Source of the DNA: DAINRZ01 sp964634885
Lineage (GTDB): Bacteria; Bacteroidota; Ignavibacteria; Kapaibacteriales; UBA2268
NCBI GenBank assembly: GCA_964634885.1
Contig: CAZWLN010000053.1
Span: 1-32,560 of the forward strand
Direction of reading: 5' to 3'
Length of the DNA stretch: 32,560 bases
Shown: in pieces, positions 1-7,255 of the stretch
How the letters are laid out: every line of letters starts with the position of its first letter
How positions within the stretch are numbered: position 1 is the stretch's first letter
Notes under the pieces: generated by a model
The model's input: only the letters and a program-made list of their open reading frames with translations
Databases searched by the model: none
What the model was told of the DNA's origin: nothing
Translations under genes and position numbers: made by a program

Positions 1-261
1 TTTATTTATACAGGATATAAGATACGAATCGGGCAATTAAAACAAGGAAATTAAAGCTTACCGGTCATGCATTTTATCTTCCTACCGGAGGCACCAACCA
101 GACAAAGTATATCTTTTACAGGTTCACATATTGGTAGAGCCGCAAGGCCTTGCGGCTCTAGCGAGGCATCACCAGCAAAACACAAATGGACTCCACCTAA
201 ATGGTAGAGCCCATCTTTTCTTAAAAGTGCTTTTAATTCTATGTAATTATTCTTGCAATAA
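1..261. other. Window edge and spacer downstream of pckA
   Basis: No gene is supported here. The short reading frames are either shadows of pckA or run through a palindrome. The stretch holds one perfect 26-bp palindrome (135-160, listed separately) and a short direct repeat, tggtagagcc, at 132-141 and 203-212. I see no convincing rho-independent terminator for pckA, whose 3' end faces this region. Confidence 0.5.
135..160. repeat. Perfect 26-bp palindrome, REP-like
   Basis: Positions 135-160 equal their own reverse complement. The core cgcaaggccttgcg recurs in a second palindrome at 24707-24726, so this looks like one member of a dispersed intergenic palindrome family. It lacks a T-tract and is therefore not an obvious terminator, although it sits about 100 nt past the pckA stop codon. 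Confidence 0.8.
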
Positions 262-1863
262 TCAGATGATCGGGCCGGAGGCTGAAATGTCTTTTCCAAC
301 CATCGTCTCGTACTGCTTGAAGTTTTCCCTGAACTTCTGTGCCAGTTCGGCAGCTTTCTTGTCGAAGGCTGCTTTGTCCGGCCACTGATCCCTCGTTTTG
401 AACAGTTCGTCGGGTATCTGCGGACAAGTTACGGGTACATCAAGCCCAAAGAGCAGGTCTTTCCCGTATTTGACATTGTCGAGCAGGCCGTCGAGAGCAG
501 CATTCAGCAGTATCCTTGTGTACTTGATTGAAATTCTCGAGCCAATGCCGTATGGGCCGCCGATCCAGCCTGTGTTAAGAAGCCAGCATTTCACATTGTG
601 TTTTTTAATTTTCTGTCCGAGCAGCTCTGCATATTTGACAGGAGGCAGAGGCATGAAAGGCGCTCCGAAACAGGTGCTGAACGTAGCCTGCGGCTCTGTG
701 ATGCCCTTTTCCGTACCTGCAACTTTCGCTGTATAACCGGAAAGGAAGTGATAGACAGCCTGTTCTGTGGTGAGCTTTGCAATCGGGGGAAGTACACCGA
801 AAGCGTCGGCAGTAAGGAAAATGATGTTTTTCGGATGGTCGCCAAGGCCGTCAGGGACGATGTTGTCCAGATGTGTCAACGGGTATGCCGCCCTGGTGTT
901 TTCCGTGAGGCTGGCGTCGTTCAGGTCGATGTGCCTGCTTTTAGGGTCGAAAACGACGTTCTCCAGCACTGTACCGAATTTTCTCGTTGTAGCCCAGATT
1001 TCAGGTTCGGCGTCGTGCGACAGCCAGATTACCTTAGCGTAACAGCCGCCTTCGAAGTTGAAGATGCCGTCGTCGCTCCAGCCGTGTTCGTCGTCGCCGA
1101 TGAGCGCTCTTGCCGGGTCGGCAGACAGCGTGGTTTTGCCGGTACCGGACAAACCGAAAAGAAGGGCAGTGTCTCCGTTTTTACCTTTGTTGGCGCTGCA
1201 GTGCATTCCGAGGATGCCTTTCAGGGGCAGCAGGTAATTAAGGGCGGAAAACACGGACTTCTTTATTTCGCCGGCATAGTGAGTGCCGCCGATGAGAACA
1301 AGGCCTTTTGTGAAATTGACAAGGATGAATGTCTCCGAATTCAGGCCGTCGATCTCCGGATTGCCCAGGAAAGAAGGCAGGTCGATGACGGTAAACTCCG
1401 GTTTGAAGTTTTCCTGCTCGGCAGCGTCTTTTACATTAATAAGCATATTACGCGCAAAAAGCGACTGCCAGGCGTATGTGGTAATGACACGGACAGGAAT
1501 GCGGCATTTTTTGTCGGCGCCGGCCCAGGCGTCCTGTACGAAGATGTCCCTGTTCTGGAGGAAAGCCTTGACGCGTTCGAACAACTGGTCGAACTTCTGC
1601 TCGTCGATGGGTACATTGATCTTGCCCCAGTTGACGATGTTCTCGGTGTGTTTGTCCCTGACGATGAATTTGTCGTTGGGCGACCTGCCGGTAATCTTAC
1701 CGGTATTAACAAGCAGGGAGCCTAAGTGTGCAATTTTTGCTTCGCCGTATTTGACGGCATGTTCGTAGAGTACGGGTGTCGAGTGATTCCAGTGCACTTT
1801 GTTGAGGTTGCGCAAACCAAGGTATTCCAATCCCGGTTCGATGATTTTGTTTTCCGAATTCAT
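262..1863 (-). CDS. pckA: Phosphoenolpyruvate carboxykinase (ATP)
   Basis: ATP-dependent PEP carboxykinase (533 aa, normal for the ATP-type family) interconverts oxaloacetate + ATP with PEP + CO2 + ADP in the cytoplasm, the entry step of gluconeogenesis. Visible motifs are the substrate-binding RSPNDKF near residue 60, the family-specific P-loop GLSGTGKTT at 237-245, and the metal-binding GDDEHGW at 256-262. The C-terminal region keeps IGSRISIKYTR. The ATG at 1863 is preceded by a strong Shine-Dalgarno (GGAGG, about 5 nt spacing). The 105-nt AT-rich gap upstream could hold its own promoter; alternatively it is read through from the mraZ-rsmH side on the same strand. The protein looks complete and catalytically intact. 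Confidence 0.97.
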   Translation of the reverse strand: MNSENKIIEPGLEYLGLRNLNKVHWNHSTPVLYEHAVKYGEAKIAHLGSLLVNTGKITGRSPNDKFIVRDKHTENIVNWGKINVPIDEQKFDQLFERVKAFLQNRDIFVQDAWAGADKKCRIPVRVITTYAWQSLFARNMLINVKDAAEQENFKPEFTVIDLPSFLGNPEIDGLNSETFILVNFTKGLVLIGGTHYAGEIKKSVFSALNYLLPLKGILGMHCSANKGKNGDTALLFGLSGTGKTTLSADPARALIGDDEHGWSDDGIFNFEGGCYAKVIWLSHDAEPEIWATTRKFGTVLENVVFDPKSRHIDLNDASLTENTRAAYPLTHLDNIVPDGLGDHPKNIIFLTADAFGVLPPIAKLTTEQAVYHFLSGYTAKVAGTEKGITEPQATFSTCFGAPFMPLPPVKYAELLGQKIKKHNVKCWLLNTGWIGGPYGIGSRISIKYTRILLNAALDGLLDNVKYGKDLLFGLDVPVTCPQIPDELFKTRDQWPDKAAFDKKAAELAQKFRENFKQYETMVGKDISASGPII

Positions 1864-1968
1864 TTTGCCTCCGCTCGTTTCTAAAAATTTAGCTTGACCT
1901 AATTTACAAATATTTCATCAATTATTTTCGACAAAATCTTACAAAACTAAATATTTTACCAAAAAATT

Positions 1969-2184
1969 TTATTTGTTCATGTCGGGATTATTGACCGATG
2001 AATTGTGAATGCCTAAGTCGGGGAAATCGAGGTCATCGACGCTGAAATGCTCGTTAGGCACAGTAACAGGTGTCTCCTGGATGTCGATGTGCTTCAGCAT
2101 GCCGAGAATCTGTTCCAGGCCGCTGGAATATTTCTTGAAAGAATTTAGAATGTGAGTGTAACCATTGATCTGATAGACTTCCAT
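1969..2184 (-). CDS. Small unknown protein (71 aa)
   Basis: I do not recognise this protein. It begins MEVYQINGYTHIL and has an acidic C-terminal half (EHFSVDDLDFPDLG). It has no signal peptide, membrane segment or cysteine motif, so it is probably a small soluble protein. Evidence that it is real: the ATG at 2184 has a purine-rich ribosome binding site (GAGGGGGAA, good spacing), no larger frame overlaps it, and it fills the gap between rsmH and pckA on their strand. It starts 52 nt after the rsmH stop, where ftsL would stand in a canonical dcw cluster. However, it has no hydrophobic segment and so cannot be FtsL. Co-transcription with mraZ-rsmH is plausible. Confidence 0.6.
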   Translation of the reverse strand: MEVYQINGYTHILNSFKKYSSGLEQILGMLKHIDIQETPVTVPNEHFSVDDLDFPDLGIHNSSVNNPDMNK

Positions 2185-2236
2185 GTTCCCCCTCTTTCTT
2201 GTTTAAACTTTATTATATACTGCTAATTGTCAATTT

Positions 2237-3229
2237 TCAGCTAACTGCTTTTTCGGCAACCCTGAGTTTTGCGCTTCTTGCCCTTGGATTCGCCGCAATT
2301 TCAGATTCATCGGGCGCCAAAGGTTTAGGTGTAATCACTTTAATAATTGGCACGCCTTTTGCAATGTTATTATCAATGTTTTTTGATAATTTGGAATTCA
2401 CTTTGAAAAACTGCTTAACAATCCTGTCTTCGAGGGAGTGGTAAGAAAGGATGACAATCCTTCCACCGGGAGCAAGAGGTTCCAGATAGGAATCGAGAGC
2501 TTTGGACAAAACGTCCAGCTCGCTGTTAACTGCGATGCGCAGGGCCTGGAAAACTCTCGACAGCGATTTGGAATGCATTGGCTTAGGCACAACATCTTCG
2601 ACAACAGAACGAAGTTCAAACGTGTACCTGAGGGGTGTAGCACGGCGGATTTGGGAGATCCGCCGCGCTAACGTTTTTGAGAACGGTTCTTCTCCGTATG
2701 TACGGAGAATGAATTCCAGTTCCTCCTCTTTTGCTGCATTTAGTAGTTCTTCTGCAGATCCGCCGAGCGAACCGAATCTCATGTCTATGCGGGAGTTCGC
2801 GCGGTAGCTAAAACCGCGGCGGCTGCTGTCCAGCTGCCGCGATGATAAACCAAGATCAAGAAGAACACCTGTGAGTTCCCCCCGAAAATTTCTGTGTTCT
2901 ACAGCTGAGCTGTAGCAATCATTAATAATGCTTATCCTGCTTTCAGGGCCGCGGGACAGCTCCTCTGCAAATTTTGCGGTGCAGTGGGCTATTGCCTCCG
3001 GGTCCTTGTCGAAGGAATAGAGCCTGCCCTTAGGGCTGAGCCTCGAGAGTATTTCTGCCGAGTGTCCTCCGCCGCCAAGGGTACCGTCGATGTAAACCCC
3101 TTCGGGGTCTGTTACAAGGTAATCGCAGGTTTGTTTAAGCATCACCGGCAGGTGGTAGTCATAGGGCGCTTTCGGGGTGTCGTCCCACTCATCGAAAGCT
3201 TTCCTTTTGCTGCCGGCTTTTTTTTTCAT
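2237..3229 (-). CDS. rsmH: 16S rRNA m4C1402 methyltransferase RsmH
   Basis: RsmH (MraW) uses S-adenosylmethionine to N4-methylate C1402 in the decoding centre of 16S rRNA. The family signatures are present in order: HLPVML near residue 26, the glycine-rich SAM loop DGTLGGGGHS at 48-57, LLDLGLSSRQLD, RVFQALRIAVNSEL, and SYHSLEDRIVKQFF, with NPRARSAKLR near the end. I chose the ATG at 3229, 2 nt after the mraZ stop, because it suits translational coupling. A TTG at 3235 overlapping that stop would add two residues. At 330 aa it is slightly longer than usual because of about 25 basic/polar N-terminal residues before HLPVML. It is the second gene of the dcw cluster; the usual ftsL-ftsI-murE do not follow. 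Confidence 0.96.
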   Translation of the reverse strand: MKKKAGSKRKAFDEWDDTPKAPYDYHLPVMLKQTCDYLVTDPEGVYIDGTLGGGGHSAEILSRLSPKGRLYSFDKDPEAIAHCTAKFAEELSRGPESRISIINDCYSSAVEHRNFRGELTGVLLDLGLSSRQLDSSRRGFSYRANSRIDMRFGSLGGSAEELLNAAKEEELEFILRTYGEEPFSKTLARRISQIRRATPLRYTFELRSVVEDVVPKPMHSKSLSRVFQALRIAVNSELDVLSKALDSYLEPLAPGGRIVILSYHSLEDRIVKQFFKVNSKLSKNIDNNIAKGVPIIKVITPKPLAPDESEIAANPRARSAKLRVAEKAVS

Positions 3230-3231
3230 TG

Positions 3232-3675
3232 TCAAAGAACCATTACTTTAGACGCCGCTGACTCGTAGGTCTCATCGACAGAACGCAGGTACTTCTCATA
3301 GGTATCCGGGTCCCAGAATTCGATGTGGTCAACGACGCCGACGATTGCAACTTTTTTATCTATGCCTGCAAGCTCGAGCAGTTTCCTGGGAAGGCCGATC
3401 CTCTGCTGGCTGTCGAGCGTCATCTCTTCGGCCCACATCAGCAGGGTACGCAGGAAGAACCTGTTCTTCTCGTCGTACTGGTTGAGCTGCTGGAATTTCT
3501 CTTCGTAAGCTTTCCATTCGTCAAGGGGATAGGCAACGATGCAGTTGTCCGTACCGCGGGTAACGGTGAACGTATCGTTTGCTTCCGGCGACATGCTCCT
3601 ACGCATCTTGGAGGGTATGTTCACCCTTCCCTTAGCGTCAATCGAGTATATCTCCTGTCCCTTAAAAAATGCCAT
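3232..3675 (-). CDS. mraZ: Transcriptional regulator MraZ
   Basis: MraZ is the DNA-binding autoregulator that usually heads the dcw operon; it oligomerises and binds repeated boxes upstream of its own gene. The 147-aa protein shows the expected two SpoVT/AbrB-like half-sites: DAKGRVNIPSKMR at 13-25 and DSQQRIGLPRKLL in the second half. Length is normal for the family. The ATG at 3675 has no clear Shine-Dalgarno; the leader is AT-rich, which is common in this phylum. The stop codon TGA lies 2 nt before the rsmH ATG, so the two are an operon. Three GTGG-type boxes 47-96 nt upstream are its probable operator. Confidence 0.96.
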   Translation of the reverse strand: MAFFKGQEIYSIDAKGRVNIPSKMRRSMSPEANDTFTVTRGTDNCIVAYPLDEWKAYEEKFQQLNQYDEKNRFFLRTLLMWAEEMTLDSQQRIGLPRKLLELAGIDKKVAIVGVVDHIEFWDPDTYEKYLRSVDETYESAASKVMVL

Positions 3676-3721
3676 TACAAGTTAATTCTATCTATTATCA
3701 AAATCTATTTTTGCAAAGTTA

Positions 3722-3771
3722 CCCACTTTTTACCACTTTTACACATACAATTTTACAAACAGCCCACTTTT
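3722..3771 (-). promoter_or_regulatory. Putative MraZ operator: three AAAAGTGG boxes
   Basis: Read on the mraZ strand, the region upstream of the ATG carries AAAAGTGGG, AAAAGTGG and AAAAGTGGG. On the + strand these are cccactttt at 3722-3730, ccactttt at 3733-3740 and cccactttt at 3763-3771. The shared cactttt cores start at 3724, 3734 and 3765, so they are spaced 10 and 31 bp, on the same helical face. MraZ is known to bind repeated TGGG (E. coli) or AAAGTGG (mollicutes) boxes. Autoregulation here is inference from this match. Confidence 0.75.
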
Positions 3772-3970
3772 ATATCAAAAAATGATTAATTTTTTCTTTA
3801 GGCGTCAAATTTTTACATTATTATACTTCAGAAGCGGGTTTCTGCAGGAAGGCATTTTTTTATAGGTTATATTATTTTTTGACGAGGAAAAACACTTGTT
3901 TTTTGGGGTCAGGATACGGGAGTATGAAGAATGGAAAAAGACAGTTAAGAAGATCAATGCAACAAAGTTA

Positions 3971-3999
3971 CGCTCATCGTCCGGGCCGGATGATGAGCG
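3971..3999. repeat. 29-bp near-perfect palindrome
   Basis: Arms cgctcatcgtccgg and ccggatgatgagcg surround a single central g; the only imperfect pair is G-T, a wobble in + strand RNA. There is no T-tract on either side. It lies about 40 nt beyond the 3' end of the minus-strand gene at 4038. It could be an untypical terminator hairpin, a binding site or a REP-like element. Confidence 0.55.
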
Positions 4000-4037
4000 C
4001 AACATCATTAATTGAGAGAATAAATTGATTCCCTTTA

Positions 4038-5246
4038 TTAGAGAAAACTCAAATTTCCATAACCGCAGTTTATTCCAATATCAATTTTGTTTCTGTTCTT
4101 ATCAGCAGGATTGATAAAATCTTTGCCAAAGTTACAATATATACTAATATCGCTATCTATACTGTATTCAATCATACCCATGAACCTAAAATCATTTTCC
4201 TGGGTCCTTTTAATCAGATCAAATGAAAAATTCGTTTTTTGATATTCGAATAATACTCGGAAACCATAGTCTGAATAGCCTTTTTGCAGTCTTTTATCGT
4301 AAATTGCCCTGTACACTCCAAGTAAGTCTATATATGAATTGCTCTCTCCTGAGAACTCCCATCTGTAAGAAGGTGTAATCCAAAAACCATGTTTCCTGCC
4401 GTCAATAATATCCTTTTCAGTATCCGGGATGTTAAATGCAACAGCACCTGCCAGTTCAAGAAAGAACCCAACTTTTCTTTTGTTAATCTTTTGAATTACT
4501 TCTGATAATTCCTGCGCTGTTGTGTTTTGTTGAAAAGAAATAAATTCCTGAATACTGTCATAATCAGCAATATTGTTAATAATGAACTCAAAATATTCGT
4601 TTATTATAGCAATTTCAGATGTTTGAGGTTCCTTTTCAATCATCCGGAAAAAATTTGTTTTGAATTCGGATGATGTATCAATATACTCCTTAAATTGCTT
4701 GCCGGTAGAGATATTGATTTTCTTTTCTTTTAAATCAGTCAGAATGTTATTGAAGTATCCTAAAACAAGAAATTTATTTTGAACATTAATAAATTTTTTA
4801 TTGCTATAATAAAATTCAAGGTCAGAGTTTGCCGCACCGTCAAATATTTTCGTTCTGAATCCAATACCATATATATCTCCATTAAGAAGCGAATCAAATT
4901 TATTTGTTTCAATTGATGAAGTTGAAACAGTAAAATCTTTCCAAAGATTATACAGAATATTTTCATACAGATTGTGATAAGTTACTGTGCTATTAAATAG
5001 TTTATAAGGTGACAACTCGATGCCGAAATTTTTATTATTCAATAGAGAATTAATGCTGATTGCAATGTCTTTAGGGGTTTCGGGCCTCGCGATGGAAGAA
5101 GGTGTGGAACCAAGAATTTCAAATCCCGGAGAATCTGGGGTTTTTAACACATCATATTTATATGTTGTGTCTCCAATTGAAAAGGCATTGTATTCTATTA
5201 ATACTATGAATATTATGCACTTCGAGAAATATTTTATCGGATTCAT
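4038..5246 (-). CDS. Unknown exported protein, possible outer-membrane beta-barrel
   Basis: I do not recognise a named family. The 402-aa protein starts with a hydrophobic segment (CIIFIVLIEYNAFS, about residues 9-22) preceded by a lysine, which looks like a signal peptide. The C-terminal 150 residues (from about GFFLELAGAVAFN) alternate polar and hydrophobic/aromatic residues, for example FWITPSYRWEF, YGFRVLFEYQ and NFSFDLIKR. This is the texture of an outer-membrane beta-barrel, and the last residues are GYGNLSFL. The central part is polar and Asn/Ile/Lys-rich. The ATG at 5246 has an AGGAG ribosome binding site. It follows the 117-aa gene by 23 nt, so they are probably co-transcribed. The gene is visibly more AT-rich than clpC or pckA. 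A porin-like or barrel-anchored role is inference only. Confidence 0.72.
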   Translation of the reverse strand: MNPIKYFSKCIIFIVLIEYNAFSIGDTTYKYDVLKTPDSPGFEILGSTPSSIARPETPKDIAISINSLLNNKNFGIELSPYKLFNSTVTYHNLYENILYNLWKDFTVSTSSIETNKFDSLLNGDIYGIGFRTKIFDGAANSDLEFYYSNKKFINVQNKFLVLGYFNNILTDLKEKKINISTGKQFKEYIDTSSEFKTNFFRMIEKEPQTSEIAIINEYFEFIINNIADYDSIQEFISFQQNTTAQELSEVIQKINKRKVGFFLELAGAVAFNIPDTEKDIIDGRKHGFWITPSYRWEFSGESNSYIDLLGVYRAIYDKRLQKGYSDYGFRVLFEYQKTNFSFDLIKRTQENDFRFMGMIEYSIDSDISIYCNFGKDFINPADKNRNKIDIGINCGYGNLSFL

Positions 5247-5269
5247 TCGATACTCCTAACTTTATATGA

Positions 5270-5623
5270 TTATCTTACTCGAAAAATTGCCTGATAATTC
5301 ATAGTATCCTTATCAGTATCAACTTTTTCATTTAAAGTTGTATCTATAGTATTCTGGTCAGTACCAATTGAATAAGTTATATTTGTTTCATTAGTATCGT
5401 CTCTTATGTCTGATACATAGCTTGAAATAATTATATTGTTATCTTTCAGCTCCTTAAGTTTTCCTATAATCTTACCTATTATTTTATTTCCAAAAGCTAT
5501 TGGTTTTTCATTTAGTGAGACTACAGATGTAATTGCCTGATCGTTTGTACTGATTGTTATTTTAACATCAGAGTCATCATTACCCTGTAAACGAAGTTCT
5601 GTTCCAAAATTGATTATTTTCAT
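5270..5623 (-). CDS. Small unknown soluble protein (117 aa)
   Basis: I do not recognise this protein. It starts MKIINFGTELRLQG and is rich in Ile, Asn, Asp and Thr. It has no signal peptide, no membrane segment and no cysteines. The middle has a short lysine-rich stretch (IIGKIIGKLKELKDNN); the last third is acidic (TLNEKVDTDKDTMNY). The ATG at 5623 has a good Shine-Dalgarno (GAGGTG, about 8 nt away). It lies between a three-helix membrane protein upstream and a probable outer-membrane protein 23 nt downstream, all on one strand. A cytoplasmic partner of that pair is possible, but nothing in its own sequence says so. Confidence 0.65.
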   Translation of the reverse strand: MKIINFGTELRLQGNDDSDVKITISTNDQAITSVVSLNEKPIAFGNKIIGKIIGKLKELKDNNIIISSYVSDIRDDTNETNITYSIGTDQNTIDTTLNEKVDTDKDTMNYQAIFRVR

Positions 5624-5759
5624 AATATTTCACCTCAAAAAGTTAATAATAGATTAATTAGTATAGTGAACATTGACCTTAATAATACTGGTATTCAGCT
5701 GACTTTTACTTTATTCCTTCGATAAATACCGGTTAATTCGGTGATAGCGCTGATTTTTT

Positions 5760-6875
5760 TTATGTATTTGTCTCTTTTTTCTTTTCACCCTTAACTGTAC
5801 CCCGGAGCATAACCAGTTTGTTCAGCAGATCGAACCAGAAAGGTGCTCCGAAAGAAATGGCTATCGCGGTGATCAGCCAGCCGAGTATTCCTCCCCAAAA
5901 CAAATCCCAACAATCCTTCGTCTCATTTTTCTTGATATTTTTTTTGCTTAAGCTGTCCTTTGCTGTTGTACTGTCTTTACAGTTCCATCCCAAACCTAAG
6001 ATTTTATTTGCATTGGTAACATCTGTAATTATTTTTTTCAACGCTTTTATATAAGTTGTATCCGTTGCATTTTTGTTTGTGTCTCCTAATGTAAAAGTCG
6101 CTGATTCATTATTCCATGATTTATAAGTTTCTTCGACAAATGGTTTGAACATACTTCTTGCGGATTCATTTGTTACCAGTATGTCTTTAATCTTGATTAT
6201 ATCTACATTGAACCCGATTGCTAAACCCAACCCAATAACGAAGAGCAGCCACTGGACATGGGCTTTATACCAGCCGGTCACCCTGTCCATAGTATTATTG
6301 AACCATTGTTCGAGCAATTTCTTGAAACTATCGAGATTGTTGCCGGATTCCATAAAAAATAATTTTAATTGTTTCAATGTATCATTGCCGATTCTTATTG
6401 TTCTGTTGTTGATTGTGATTTCTTTGTAGCTATTTTGTGTTACACTTGGGTCATGCTCGATAAAAGATTGTACCGACTCCAGTCTGGTCCATTTACCACC
6501 GTATTCAACCATAATATCAATCATTGTATTTGAAAAGTCGGCCGGTGTAATTGATGACGGTGAAGAAGTATTGCCACGGGCAAGGTATTTAATGGCGGGA
6601 TGCCTGAAAAAGGCCTCCTGTAGCGAACCGGTTTTGAAAGTTCTTACAAGTAAATTCCTTAGAAAAATGAATTGGAAGAAATTCTTTACTTTGTTTCCAA
6701 AAGTTACGTTTGTCTCGTCGTCTTCCAGCATCCTGTACAGACCCCAAACAAGTAACTTCGAACGGAACCTGAAGGCGGATGCAATCATTTCAAGAATCGT
6801 AGTCGCAAGGAAGCTGTACAAAAGGAAGATGAATACAATGCTGATAATAACATCGAGGGTAAGGCTGTCGAACAT
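5760..6875 (-). CDS. Unknown inner-membrane protein with GAPFWFDLLNK motif
   Basis: This 371-aa protein has three predicted membrane helices: residues 8-30 (IISIVFIFLLYSFLATTILEM), 207-225 (VQWLLFVIGLGLAIGF) and 327-345 (GGILGWLITAIAISFGAPF). A long soluble part lies between helices 1 and 2 and another of about 100 residues between 2 and 3. Two motifs stand out: FNNTMDRVTGWYK (192-204) just before helix 2 and GAPFWFDLLNKLVMLRG (343-359) after helix 3. I recall similar motifs in a widespread uncharacterised bacterial membrane family, but I cannot name a function. The C-terminus is lysine-rich and probably cytoplasmic. The ATG at 6875 has a GAGG ribosome binding site. It is the first gene of an AT-rich three-gene block. 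Confidence 0.8.
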   Translation of the reverse strand: MFDSLTLDVIISIVFIFLLYSFLATTILEMIASAFRFRSKLLVWGLYRMLEDDETNVTFGNKVKNFFQFIFLRNLLVRTFKTGSLQEAFFRHPAIKYLARGNTSSPSSITPADFSNTMIDIMVEYGGKWTRLESVQSFIEHDPSVTQNSYKEITINNRTIRIGNDTLKQLKLFFMESGNNLDSFKKLLEQWFNNTMDRVTGWYKAHVQWLLFVIGLGLAIGFNVDIIKIKDILVTNESARSMFKPFVEETYKSWNNESATFTLGDTNKNATDTTYIKALKKIITDVTNANKILGLGWNCKDSTTAKDSLSKKNIKKNETKDCWDLFWGGILGWLITAIAISFGAPFWFDLLNKLVMLRGTVKGEKKKETNT

Positions 6876-7182
6876 ATATACCTCAAAATAAATTAATAAT
6901 GCCCTTAAAATGATACCTGTATTTCAAGCGTTTTTTAATTGCGCATCCAGTTATAAATTTTCAAAGTATCCCGGTTGTTTAAAGCCATAACCCAATTTAC
7001 AACACACTTTTCACTTTATCTCTACTGAAAAATTACTTAGATGAGAAGTCCCGCCCAGTCTGCATCGACTTTTTACGTGCCTGAAATTCCGCTCCAGGCA
7101 AAGGTCAATTTTGACGTTTTTTAGTGTATTTTGTATTCCGATTGAAAAAAGGCAAAAAAATTTGAAGATTTTTCAGCTTCAC
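6876..7182. other. Gene-free spacer between clpC terminator and membrane-protein gene
   Basis: AT-rich DNA with no supported reading frame. It should contain the promoter of the minus-strand membrane-protein gene that starts at 6875, but I could not place boxes with confidence. Confidence 0.4.
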
Positions 7183-7223
7183 AAAAAAAAATCATGCGCC
7201 GTTTCTGACGCATGATTTTTTTT
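7183..7223 (-). terminator. Rho-independent terminator of clpC
   Basis: An A-run and atcatgcg (7191-7198) pair with cgcatgat (7209-7216) and a T-run to 7223. This makes a long hairpin with a U-tract in the clpC transcript, about 35 nt after its stop. The symmetric A and T runs would also let it work in the other direction. Confidence 0.88.
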
Positions 7224-7255
7224 ATCTATCTCTCTGGGGCTCTGCCCCGGGGCTA

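Noticed and set aside
598..1725. 375-aa open frame on the + strand
   Set aside because: It is antisense to pckA, which has every family motif. The frame exists because of codon bias on the opposite strand.
2199..2444. 81-aa hydrophobic + strand frame
   Set aside because: It lies antisense to the rsmH 3' end; the hydrophobic look comes from the complementary codons.
3805..4008. 67-aa minus-strand frame in the mraZ upstream region
   Set aside because: No protein-like composition, no Shine-Dalgarno, and it runs through a GC-rich palindrome at its start.
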